From the NCBI RefSeq assembly GCF_009727055.1, contig NC_052357.1, forward strand, positions 18,611,005-18,675,004: a stretch of DNA of 64,000 bases. The letters run 5' to 3'. The notes under the pieces were generated by a model. The model searched no databases, was not told the DNA's origin, and saw nothing but the letters and a program-made list of their open reading frames with translations. How positions within the stretch are numbered: position 1 is the first letter of the stretch; each line of letters opens with the position of its first letter. The translations under genes were made by a program, and so were the position numbers. Source of the DNA: Benincasa hispida. Lineage: Eukaryota; Streptophyta; Magnoliopsida; Cucurbitales; Cucurbitaceae. Shown piece after piece: positions 1 through 9,622 of the stretch.

Positions 1-65
1 AATAGAATTGGATTCGCCATGACGTTGTTCTCATTTGGTGCTCCGTTTCCAAGCTGCTCCGCCAT
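1..65 (-). CDS. Start of a Ty3/gypsy gag, cut by the window edge
   Basis: Read on the minus strand, an ATG at 65-63 opens a frame that stays open to the window edge (21 codons visible). It reads MAEQLGNGAPNENNVMANPI. A short acidic/Asn-rich start followed by a MANPI-like block is what I recall from gag proteins of plant Athila-type gypsy elements. It lies downstream, in element orientation, of the primer-binding site at about 210-228 and the LTR beginning at 235, which is the expected order LTR - PBS - leader - gag. Too little is visible to judge whether the gene is intact. Confidence 0.5.
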   Translation of the reverse strand, partial: MAEQLGNGAPNENNVMANPIL

Positions 66-234
66 ATCTTCTTTATCTGGTTGTTGTTGTTGGCGGCTGT
101 TTCTGAGTCTTCGTCTGAAAGTCCTCTCAATCTCCAGGTCGTAATTCGCCAAAGATTGAGAGCTGCAAAGAAATCAGAAAAATTACCGTTAGCACATTGA
201 TTTGCCGAAGACCCCGACAACGGCGCCAAAAACT
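66..234 (-). mobile_element. Gypsy leader and primer-binding site
   Basis: Just outside the LTR edge at 235, the minus strand reads AGTTTTTGGCGCCGTTGTCG and continues with GGG. TGGCGCCGTTG-CGGGG next to an LTR is the standard primer-binding site of plant Athila/Tat-type elements, complementary to a tRNA 3' end (tRNA-Asp as I recall). The remaining ~150 bases are untranslated leader before the gag ATG at 65. This shows that LTR 235-2472 acts as the 5' LTR of an element that leaves the window to the left. Confidence 0.6.
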
Positions 235-2472
235 TGATGCGTTATTTTATGAGGTGGAATTATAGGTGAAATGTGATGATGAAAATGGGTTGAGCAATCA
301 AGTTTTCTCAGTGGAATCTAAGTGTAAATCCCACTGAGTTCCTGGTAAGTCCAGGGTCGAACTCAAGGACTTGGGAAAGCAATATGCATTGGTAATTTCT
401 CAGAAGATTTGCGGTAACCAAATAAATCAATAATTGTTGGGATTGTTGTTTGCGGTAATAAAAATAAACAAATGCGGCAGAGTTTCGAAAAGATTTGATA
501 AAACGAAAGATGTGATGAGCATGCGGTGAACGGGTTGAGAAGGGTTCGGCTAACACTTCCTAGGATGCGTTCATGTTATGCGACCATGGTACATACATAC
601 AATAGCAAACCATCTCTCGATGCGAATGCTACAGCTTCTAAGGCTAGAACGCATGTGATATATGCGATGAGTCTATAGAACCTACACATAAGCCTCTATT
701 CTTATCCATGCGATGAAAAAATGACACACACACAAATAAGGCGACCACATAATATCATAACCTATCTCTAGGGTCCAAATAGAGCTTATTTCTAAGTCCC
801 TATCTCTTGTTTATGCAGATCTAATCTTGCTCTCTCGAGTCTAGATTCTAATCTAGCTCTCTCAAGTCTTAGGTTCTTTCTTTAGACTCTCTCTCTCGAG
901 TAGCTCTAAAAGGATGTTGGGCACGACATAAAACAAGATAATCGCAAGTAATAAATATCCTAGGTCATGTTAGCTCAGTTTTTCTCAACTCATTCGACAA
1001 GTTTAGCCACTCATGTGTGCTAAGAGAGTGAACAGATGTACAATAAGAACTTCCATTGTATAAATATAAAGTTGAAGTAAAAAATAACAATACAAGGAGA
1101 AAATAAAGAGCCTGGTACCAATCTCTTGCTTCTCAGGCTTTTACACTGTCTTTTCTACACTTGTTTAAAAGATAATTTCGGTCTCGTGAGAGTCGGCCTG
1201 CTCTCTACTTTCTACGCCTCCGGGTTCTCTCTGAGTTGCCCTGAGCGATCTTCCGGCATCTCTACTCTTGTCTCGCTCCGCCTTAAAAATAAAAGAAAAC
1301 TATGAACATGGCTAAAGCTATGAATTGCTGAACTGGTTGAACCGAACCCCTTTTCTGAAGGATGCATTCGGTATTTATAGAGCTTCCAGGGTGAATAGTG
1401 GCTTCTCTCTTACGATTGCACAAATGGGATGGCTTTAATTCTCTGATTGATGCGCCGAATATTTGTCATCGAAAAGCTAAGTGTACTTGTTATCGGCTTG
1501 TCAACTTAATTCGGATTTGACTGTCATCAAGCTTTCTGTCCTATCGTGATTAATTATGCTTTTTTCACCAGATGTGCCCACCAAGTTGCGTCGGCTCTAT
1601 GCAGCAATCCTTCTTGAGCAGATGTTTGCGAACACAAATCACCGCAAAGCCTTACGGTAATGCTGCGTTCGACCGTTGATTTCTTGTGATCGCGCTTTTC
1701 GCCTTGCATCAACGCATATTCTGCATAAAAATACAAAAATTAACTGTTTCTATGCGATGAACGCATATGATCGCAATGTTATAAACTTAATGCTTTTTGG
1801 ACGAAATCTAACATATTTTATCAATGAAAATCTTCATTGTTTAATAACTTAGCACTGTAATAACGTGCATTTCTGCCCGTTATCAGTCTTCCAACTTAAG
1901 AGTTTGAGATCAACATATAGTAGTGTAAGTTTGCTTGCTTCCCAAAGAAATACTTCCCCGATCTTTTATGCAGCAAGCATATTCCTAAAACATCCTTTTG
2001 CTTTTCTAAACATTCTTATCTTTCAAATTCAGAAATGCATTAGAAGGTTCACTCTTTCTAAAATCTCTTTTTCTAGTATGTTATTTCTTAATGTTCTTTC
2101 ATTCGTCAATTCAGGTAAATCACCTTTATTTTGATTTTCCCCCAAGGGTGTCATGCGAACATCTAACTACGAGCAAGTAATCTTCACGATTAAACTCTTA
2201 TCTAAGCTATATATTTTCTTTTTCCTTAGGCTTAGACATTGGAGTTTGGGATGTTCTTATGTTATTCTTAGCATTGGTCTTTATTACCTACCTTCGTTTT
2301 GGCTTGCCCCTATGGGTATCATGCGGACATCTAACTATGAGTAAGTGCCATTCACAACTAAACTCATATCAAATTGGTTTTCCCTTGCACTGATAGCAAA
2401 GTTTGTTATTTTTAAATAAGTTTTTATATGTGTGAAATTATGAAAATAATCTTTATGAAAGTGAACGCATCA
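235..2472 (-). mobile_element. Complete gypsy LTR (copy 1)
   Basis: Both ends carry the inverted terminus TGATGCGT...ACGCATCA (235 onward and up to 2472). Outside the left edge is a primer-binding site; outside the right edge is a polypurine tract. About 1.56 kb of it (235 to ~1795) is clearly repeated at 4219-5829, including the shared block CCTGGTAAGTCCAGGGTCGA (near 341 and 4328) and the CTCTCTC-rich segment near 830-900. The outer ~680 bases (about 1795-2472) have no counterpart in copy 2, which is truncated. Small open frames inside (for example 308-556 minus) are chance frames shared by both LTRs. Confidence 0.8.
2139..2371 (+). repeat. Two direct copies of a ~65-bp unit inside the gypsy LTR
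   Basis: The segment 2139-2205 (core GTCATGCGAACATCTAACTA) recurs at 2305-2370 (core ATCATGCGGACATCTAACTA), spaced about 166 bases apart. Both copies continue with a similar GAGTAAGT/AAACTC tail. This is a small tandem duplication inside the LTR region that the second LTR copy has lost. Confidence 0.7.
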
Positions 2473-2481
2473 ACTCGAACT

Positions 2482-2497
2482 TCTCCCCCCAAATTTT
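2482..2497 (-). other. Polypurine tract of the gypsy element
   Basis: On the minus strand the sequence AAAATTTGGGGGGAGA lies about ten bases before the LTR terminus TGATGCGTTC. A G-rich purine run immediately upstream of the 3' LTR is the plus-strand primer of LTR retrotransposons. It identifies LTR 235-2472 as a 3' LTR for the body at 2473-4218, in addition to its 5'-LTR role towards the left edge. Confidence 0.65.
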
Positions 2498-3075
2498 GTA
2501 GGCCAGCAAGGTTCTTATTGCTGAAAGAGAACTATAAGAATGCCTTAGAAAAATTTCAAAAAGAGGTTTGAGGTGAGGCTTGCACGCATGGAAAATCAAA
2601 GATATGTTTCTTAGAGAAGTTTCTAAACATAATTTTAACGCTTATCAAAATACCTTTTGAGTCATCTAACAATGGTATAGTCATCAAGGTATCAAGGCAG
2701 AATGCAAGACAAATAGCAACTAAGGCAGCATAAGGGAATTTTCAGTACAAACACAAATAGAAAAATATTGATAATGCATTCATAAAAGAGAGAATTGCAT
2801 TCAATTCATAATATGATCATCAGATACAAAAGCGAGAACTGAAATTATAAAAGAAAGAAATAAACCCAACACCCTCAAATTTAATCACGAGGCGCTGCAT
2901 TGTCCTTGCGTTCAAGAGCAGGGTCTTCATCCATAAAACCGAAGGGGATCAAGTAGATGTTGCAACAATAGAGAAGAGGCAAACATCCCCATCAGGACTT
3001 GACTGATGTATTTCATGGCAAAGTCAAGTTGGTCTTGATTTCTCTACGTCTGTCAGTGCAAATTAATGCAACATT

Positions 3076-4207
3076 CTAGCGCTGAAGGGTTGCTTGTTGT
3101 AGATGAAACGCTTCGAGCGATGCGACTATTGGTCTAAGTTGGTATTGGATGAACTTTTTAAGGTCATTTATGTTAGAGCTGGCGGCAGATGGTATTGAAA
3201 GATTTTGAGTGAAGCTCAAGTGTTTACTGCGACGTTCATACATCTTACCCACTAGATTTTGCGAATTATGGGTATTGTTGGTTCCAAGCCTAGTTGGTTC
3301 ATAGATGGCTGCAAGGGGGTTAAATGTGGTTGCCAGAGAGTGGTGAGGCGAATGTAGAGAACTTACTATCTCACCAATTAGGTCCCTCTGTGTTTCATTA
3401 TGGGCTTTTGGACCTATTGGCTCATAGACAGAAGGTAAGAGTTGGGTTTGGAGGTCTTGAGGTAGAAGAGGCAAGTTAAGGTCTTCTTCCTCGTGTTCAA
3501 CTTTTTTAGGGAGTGAGGGAAGGCTCAGGTCCACAAATTTGGACTCTTTGTTCTCTAACGCAAGTTTAGCCTCAGATTCTTCATTAATGGAGGCTTCATT
3601 GCTTTGCTCCTCTTCTAATGTCTCAATTCATTTTCTTTTCCTTTCACGTTTTGAAGGTTGAGACTTAGAGGTCTTGGGTTTTGGTGGAAGGTCTGGTTGA
3701 TGCAGCGATCCTCTTAACAAACACCAAATTAAATTCAAGTCCATTAGGCTTTCAACCTTTTCAAAGTCATCCTCCATAGGAATGCTAGCTTGCTCACACA
3801 ATGCGAAAATCAACCACAAAAAATATAACTGGCTGCGTGGTTTACCCTTGACGCTCTTGAATTGTTCTGCTATGACCTGTCAACGTCAAGTGGGATGTGT
3901 TGCATGATGCAGTATGTGGCCAACACCCTTTCCCTCGACACTGTTTCATCATGCATGGTGGGCATAATTCTGTTCTTGACAACATATAGCCACATCTGTG
4001 TGTCTGGAATTAAGTATTTGTTAGCTAAAGTCATAACGCCCATTTGAGAAATTTGCCAGCTGCTTTCAAGCTTTACTATGACTCGGACCGCATGATCCAA
4101 GTGATGTGGAGTGGGTTGCTCAATGATGCGGTTTCCTTTAGTCTCTGGGTTATCTTTTTTGTTGAGCACTTCATTAATGATCCTAGGAGAGAAAAGAACT
4201 AGGGTGT
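3076..4207 (-). pseudogene. Decayed Env-like / putative plant transposon protein of an Athila-like element
   Basis: Three minus-strand frames line up as pieces of one broken gene. The first, up to about 3870, includes NEVLNKKDNP, WQISQMGVMT and the block MWLYVVKNRIMPTMHDETVS followed by RERVLATYCIM. That block is the hallmark of the plant 'putative transposon protein' domain (PF20167 as I recall), which is often found in the 3' Env-like ORF of Athila elements. The second (3819-3628) continues with WLIFALCEQASIP and a lysine-rich end; the third (3534-3076) is a low-complexity Pro/Leu tail with a possible coiled coil near its end. Stops and frame changes separate the pieces. The gene body starts almost directly after the LTR edge at 4219, with no gag, protease, RT or integrase, so gag-pol is deleted. 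The frame seen at 4286 starts inside the LTR and is not a real start. Confidence 0.6.
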
Positions 4208-4218
4208 CGCCAAAAACT

Positions 4219-5829
4219 TGATGCGTTGTGAATGTGATGAAATAATGGTGTATATTGCGATGGTGGTGTATGCATTGCACATGCAAGTTTTCCTAGTAAA
4301 ATCCAAGTATAAATCCTACTAGGTTTCCTGGTAAGTCCAGGGTCGAACACAGGGACTACTGAGACAATATGCAACGGTAAATTTTGATTCCTTTGCAGTG
4401 ACAAAAAAAACAATAAGTTGGTTAGTATGTTATGTAAAGTATAAATCCTATGCGATGGAATTGAGTAAAGAGTAAATGACAACGAAAGCTACAAGGAGTA
4501 TGCAGGGAACGGGTTGAGAAGGGGTTTAGCTAATATTTCCTAAGATTGCATTCAAGTCAGGTGATCATGCTATACACACACAATAGCATGTCATCTCTCA
4601 ATGCAAATGCTATAGTTTCTAATTTTAGGACGCATGCGATGTATACGATAATGTCTATAGGACTTATGTCTAAGCCTCTATTCTTGTCTATGTGATACAC
4701 ACATACACAAGGCAACCGCATACTATAATATCCTATTTTTAGGGTGCATGCGATGCATGATGGCAAACAGAACTTATCTCTAAGTTTCTATCTCTTGCTT
4801 ATGCAGTTCTATTCGGACTTTCTCAAGCCTAGATTCTACCCTAACTCTCTCAAGTCTAGGTTTTTTCTTGAAACTACTCTCTCAAGTATATCTAAAGGGT
4901 GATGGATGCATACATAAGACAAGATGATCGCATAAAATGAAGATCTTAAGTCATGCTAGCTAAGTGCTTCTCAACCCATTCGAAAGTTTAGTTACTCATG
5001 CACATTGTGGAGAGATTGAACAGATGTAGAGATGCAAATTCCATTTTATAATTAAAATCAGAATACAAAACGACAATGGAAAGTAGGGATAGGGAGCCCA
5101 GTAGCAATGTCTTGCTTCCCGAGGCTTTTACACTGTGTTTTACTATACTCTGCCCAAGATAATGTTCTTGCTTTCGTAAGAGTCGGCCCTCTCTCCGTTC
5201 TTAGCGCTTCCCGACAGTCTCTCGAGCTAATCAGGAATGGTCTTTCGGCGTCTTCTCTCTTCACTCGCCTTCGCCTTCTAAGTATAAGAATTACAGGTTG
5301 AAGGCTATCTATGATCTATCTTCTATGTATGTGGCAAACTATGTATATATCGAATTAGCAAAACTAGAAATCCGAACTTCTTTAACGAAGGTGGCCTTCG
5401 GTATTTATAGAGCTTCAGGGTGAAGAGCTTTTCTCTCAAATGATTGCAATGATGGGAGGTCATTAAATTTATGTCTGATGTGTCGATTAATGATCACCAA
5501 AAAGTTGAATGTACTTGTTAAAGTGTGTCGTTAACGACTTATCAACTAAATTCGGATTTGACCATCATCAGCTTTCTGTCCCATCATGATTTATTAAGCT
5601 TTCACATTGATGCGTCATCTTTATGCGGCCACCTTCTTAAGCAGATCTTTGCGAGCGCATACGATCGCATAGCTTTGCGGTCGCAATCCTCTAATGTGCT
5701 CAGACGCTGAATTCCTTTGATCGCAATTCTACTTTGCACCAATGCATTTTCCTGCACAAAATAAGAAAATTAGCTATTTTAATACGATGGGCGCATGCGA
5801 TCACAATATTCTCAACTTAATGCGACTTT
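4219..5829 (-). mobile_element. Truncated gypsy LTR (copy 2)
   Basis: This segment starts with the terminus TGATGCGTTG and follows LTR copy 1 base order throughout, with the same PGLTRK/N-encoding shadow frames, the CTCTCAAG block and the closing GATCGCAAT-like block. It stops at about 5829, the point that corresponds to ~1795 of copy 1, and runs straight into kinase-derived sequence. Outside its inner edge only AGTTTTTGGCG of the primer-binding site remains before Env-like coding sequence, marking the internal deletion junction near 4207. Confidence 0.75.
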
Positions 5830-6210
5830 GACTTACTTCAAGATCTTTATTGTAGCCAAGAAAATAAAACTATAAAGAAAGATGATGACATAGCTTAACT
5901 CTATCATATGATTAATTATATTATTAAATTTTCTTGATCTCATCGGATGTAGTTAAGGATTTTATTTTGTAATTTTGAAAATTATATTCATTTATAGTTT
6001 ATGTATCTCAATAAAATTTCTATAATCCATGCAATATTTTACCATGCATACAATTTTTTTAACAATAAATATTTAGATCTCTTATACATTATTAAATTGT
6101 GTACCATTTCTTTGTTTTGTCAACTAGTTCAATATGCTTGTTCAATTTATATATCAATTACATTATACAAAACTTCATCTTAAGATGCAATCATGGACTT
6201 AAACCCTATT
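5830..6210 (+). pseudogene. Duplicated 3' end of the downstream kinase gene
   Basis: From GACTTACTTCAAGATC at about 5830 the sequence follows the last coding ~70 bases and the 3' untranslated region of the kinase gene (8311-8704) in direct orientation, ending at ACTTAAACCCTATT. Differences are few: scattered substitutions, a change of the kinase stop region (GATTAG to GCTTAA) and an indel of about 19 bases near 8537-8555. No upstream kinase sequence is present on the left because the truncated gypsy LTR begins there. It is most simply the remnant of a tandem kinase copy whose body was lost when the retroelement region rearranged. Confidence 0.8.
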
Positions 6211-6244
6211 ATTACCTAACAATTTATATATCAATCATGGATTG

Positions 6245-6425
6245 ACTAGCGAACAAAATTATATTAAAAAAATATTTTTATTTAAAATCTTTTGATAAAA
6301 CTGTTTTAAATGTAATTTGAAAGTGTTTCAAAAACTATTTTAAATACTTGCCAAATACTCAAATGTTTTTTCAAAATGATTTCTTTAAAAAATAAAGACT
6401 GAAAAAGTCAAACAAAATATATTCT
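6245..6425 (-). mobile_element. MITE-like fragment related to 40244-40453
   Basis: The block GTGTTTCAAAAACTATTTTA (about 6322) with the following CCAAATACTCAAATGTTTTT matches the reverse complement of 40295-40350 (GAGTGTTTGACAACAACTCA, then AAAATAGTTTTTGAAATAC). It has no coding capacity. The termini are not clear here, so it is called a fragment by similarity to the better-defined copy. Confidence 0.45.
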
Positions 6426-7050
6426 AATTTTTCAAGACTAAATAACTCAATTCACGCACCAAGCACTTTCTTATTAATTCTTTATGAACAAAAAAAAAAA
6501 AGTCATAATTTGAAAATATACATATAATAGATACTATGAAAGTACCCAAAAAAATTTAACTCACTCTTGATCACGTGACAATATATATTTAATAATTAAT
6601 ATTATAAGCCATTACTTGTCTACTAGAAGCAACTCAATATTATGAGGATCTTTGGCCAAATTTTATTAAAAAGGAACTTAATATTGTATACATTAAATTT
6701 TTTACATAATTTTAAGTTCATATTTTCAAATTAGCCCAGAATTTTTTTAGTTAGAATTGAATTACCATGGGAATGAACGATTAATAAAATTAATCGAAAA
6801 ATAAACTGCTAATATATTGTTTTCTATTTTCCAATATTGAAAAAAAAAAAAAAAAAACCGGTTCTAATACTTTAATGAGTTTGAACTTTGAAAAACTTTA
6901 AATCGAAATTATCGGAATTTTCTTTATTGACATTGAAACACATTATCCAAAATCGAAAGGGAAAGGGATATGATAAATTTTCCTTTTTAATTTAGAAAAA
7001 AGTTAAAATGTTTAAATTTATTTTCCTAGTAGGAAATTGATTCTCTCTAC

Positions 7051-7058
7051 TATAAAAA
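7051..7058 (+). promoter_or_regulatory. Likely TATA box of the kinase gene
   Basis: TATAAAAA lies about 300 bases before the kinase ATG. The space in between fits a transcription start near 7080, a short leader exon and a 5'-UTR intron (GT at 7204, AG at 7305-7306). It is identified by position and consensus only. Confidence 0.4.
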
Positions 7059-7203
7059 TAACTTTATGCCTTTCTCTAATATTCGTATTCGTTTGAATGA
7101 AAAATTTTGGTGGCTATTCTCTCTACCATTATTTTTCTCTGCCGTGATCGCTTTTTTCTTTTTTTCTTTTCGCCGACGAACTCCGCGAAGCACTCCGTTG
7201 AAG

Positions 7204-7306
7204 GTATAAACACTTATAACCCTAGATTATATTTTCTCATTGCATTCTTTAGTTTTCAGATTTGTTGATTGTTTTTTTTTTTTCCATTTGATTTTGATCA
7301 TTGCAG
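7204..7306 (+). other. 5'-UTR intron of the kinase gene
   Basis: AAG|GTATAAAC opens and a T-rich stretch ending TTGCAG|GC closes a 103-base intron between the leader and the coding exon. Leader introns are common in plant genes and can raise expression. It is predicted from splice consensus and position. Confidence 0.5.
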
Positions 7307-7353
7307 GCATTGTTCTATATAAAACGAAGGGATAAATTCGTTTTGATTTGGAG

Positions 7354-8379
7354 ATGTCTAATTGGAATCGAGTGAAGGTTTTGGGTAGAGGTTCTCATGG
7401 CACGGTGTTCTTAGCAGTGCCAATTAGTGCACCTTTTGATTTTGTTGCTCTTAAAGTAGTTTCGGTAGAATATGCTTATTCACTCATGATAGAAGAAACC
7501 ATTTTGCTCAATTTTAATGGATGTCCCGAAATTATTCAACGCGTTGGGAGTGGTATCTGTTTTGAAGGGGACTCTCTTGATACTGTTACTTACAACCTTG
7601 CCTTGGAGTATGCTGCCGGAGGTAGTTTAACTGACTTGATTAGGCGACGGGAGAAATTGCCAGAGGTTGAGGTCAAAGAGTATCTCAAAATGATTTTAAG
7701 AGGCCTTTGTTGTATTCATGAGCGAGGGTATGTACATGGCGATATCAAACCAGATAATATTCTTGTGTTCCTTGATGATATTGGTAAAGTGAAGTTGAAG
7801 ATAGCTGACTTTGGGCTTTCCAAGAAATGTGATGAGTTTGAGGAAGTGATGATATCCACTAATGCCAAACCAAGATTTAGAGGAACACCAAAATATATGT
7901 CGCCAGAATCCATTCTTTTCGGTAAGATCAACACTTCACTTGATATCTGGTCTTTAGGTTGTATTTTAATTGAAATGATTTCTGGAAAGCCGGTGTGGAG
8001 TGATTGTAAAACTCTGGGACAACTAGCAAAAAGAGTTGTGAATCAAATGGATTTACCAGCAGACATTCCAGATGAATTATCAAGAGAAGGAAGAGATTTT
8101 CTTTCAAAATGTATCGATCAAAAGTCTGAACAAAGATGGACGGCTAATATGCTACTCAAACATCCTTATCTTAGAGAAGAATATGAAGTTGATGAATTGC
8201 CTCCGACTCAGAATTTGCAAGATTTATCAGATATAGAATGGTTCAAAGAAGAGGATTTTTATGAAAGTTGTTTTGAGCTAAAGTCTCAAGATAAATGGAT
8301 AAGTGACATTGACTTACTTCAAGATCTCTATCGTAGCCAAGAAAATAAAACTATAGAGAAAGATGACGACATAGATTAG
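7354..8379 (+). CDS. MAPKKK17/20-like protein kinase (MEKK family), intronless
   Basis: A Ser/Thr kinase of 341 residues, the usual size for the short plant MEKK-type MAPKKKs (MAPKKK13-21 group) that act in abscisic acid, wounding and stress signalling. The kinase domain begins at once: Gly-rich loop GRGSHGTV (11-18), ATP-anchoring Lys34 in VALKVV, alpha-C glutamates 47/48, the family-typical CPEII (57-61), catalytic loop HGDIKPDN (128-135; HGD replaces HRD, as in several relatives), DFG (152-154), and the activation/P+1 segment with GTPKYMSPE. An acidic tail of about 60 residues (DELPP to DDDID) follows. I chose the ATG at 7354; a frame extended two codons upstream begins with TTG. The coding sequence is complete without introns. 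The 3' end is duplicated at 5830-6210. Which MAPKK it feeds cannot be told from sequence. Confidence 0.88.
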   Translation: MSNWNRVKVLGRGSHGTVFLAVPISAPFDFVALKVVSVEYAYSLMIEETILLNFNGCPEIIQRVGSGICFEGDSLDTVTYNLALEYAAGGSLTDLIRRREKLPEVEVKEYLKMILRGLCCIHERGYVHGDIKPDNILVFLDDIGKVKLKIADFGLSKKCDEFEEVMISTNAKPRFRGTPKYMSPESILFGKINTSLDIWSLGCILIEMISGKPVWSDCKTLGQLAKRVVNQMDLPADIPDELSREGRDFLSKCIDQKSEQRWTANMLLKHPYLREEYEVDELPPTQNLQDLSDIEWFKEEDFYESCFELKSQDKWISDIDLLQDLYRSQENKTIEKDDDID

Positions 8380-9440
8380 CTCTATCATATGATCAATTAT
8401 ATTATTATAATTTTCTTGATCTAATTGGATTTAGTTAAGGATTTTGTTTTGTAATTTTGAATATTATATTCATTTATAGTTTATGTATTTCAATAAAATG
8501 TCCATGCAATATTTTACCATGTATACAATTTTTTTAACAATGATTCTTTATTAAACAATAAATATTTAGATCCCTTATACATTATTAAATTGCGTACCAT
8601 TTCTTTGTTTTGTCAACTAGTTCAATATGCTTTGTTCAATTTATATATCAATTACATTATACAAAACTTCATCTTAAGATGCAATCATCGACTTAAACCC
8701 TATTTGCAATTATCATGTTTGGAGTACTTAAAAAATATTTTTTTTCATTCTCAACTTAAGTTCATTTGATCATTTCACATTTTGACATTTATTTTTGAAA
8801 TAATTTATAGAATAAAGACTGGGTATAGGGACTGGAAGTGAAATTTGATAATGAGAAAAAAAACAATAAATTAAAAATACGATTAAAATCACACAATAGA
8901 CGTAATGCAAAAACATATAAGAGAAAGATAATGAGGTACCATATATATTTTTCCTCATTGGTTCTATGAAATTTCTAATGTGGCAATGCGTTTAAAATTT
9001 GTTGGAAACGTGAGTACAATGAGATAAAATTACACATCAATTATAAGATGTTGGCTATATTTTAATTTTTTTCTGCATTTTTTGGGCAAATTCAATCATG
9101 AGTTATAATGAACGATATGATTTTTATGTTTGGAGTGCAAACTATTTTAGACTTGTATTAGTGCTATTTGAAGTTATGATCTTGAGCTTCTTCAATTTTT
9201 AGTTTATTCTTTGAAAGACGATTATTTTTAAAAAATCTAATCCATTGCTCGAGATAAAGTTTTTAGAAATCTTAGAAGGACTCTTGCCTTCTTCATATGC
9301 CATGCAAGTAAAAGACTTAAATTTCATTAATTTTGGAGTGTTGGTTTTCATTTGGACCTAAAATATAAAAGTGTGTAAAGTAAAAGGCGAATAAGATATA
9401 TAAAAATCAGACGATATTTAAGGGGAGCTCCGTAGTCCGT
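8380..9440. other. Kinase 3' UTR and spacer to MSH6
   Basis: The first ~320 bases are the kinase 3' UTR, duplicated at 5880-6210 and containing AATAAA-like signals (around 8493). The rest is AT-rich with no credible gene; a small minus frame at 8770-8958 has no recognisable content. Confidence 0.5.
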
Positions 9441-9464
9441 ACCCGCAATATCGGGTTCCAAGGG

Positions 9465-9475
9465 TTCCCGCCAAA
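9465..9475 (+). promoter_or_regulatory. E2F-like site 1 upstream of MSH6
   Basis: TTCCCGCCAAA matches the E2F/DP consensus (TTTSSCGC, here as TTCCCGCC) and lies about 150 bases before the MSH6 ATG. It is paired with a second site 29 bases downstream. E2F control would fit a DNA-repair gene needed in S phase; that role is inferred. Confidence 0.5.
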
Positions 9476-9503
9476 CAACGCCGCCGTGTTCGTTTCTCAG
9501 ACA

Positions 9504-9513
9504 TTTTCCCGCC
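9504..9513 (+). promoter_or_regulatory. E2F-like site 2 upstream of MSH6
   Basis: TTTTCCCGCC is a near-perfect E2F/DP site about 110 bases before the MSH6 ATG, in the same orientation as site 1. Binding is not shown by sequence alone. Confidence 0.55.
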
Positions 9514-9622
9514 ACTCATTTTCTCACTCTAAATCCCAAAATCACTCCATTTTCTTCAATCCCCGAACGCCATCTCTCTCTCTTCCCTTCTTCGTCGCCT
9601 CGAGATTCATCGAAGAACAAAA

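Noticed and set aside
7348..7353. Kinase start two codons upstream of the chosen ATG
   Set aside because: Position 7348 is TTG; the first ATG in frame is 7354 and gives the usual short N-terminus directly before the Gly-rich loop.
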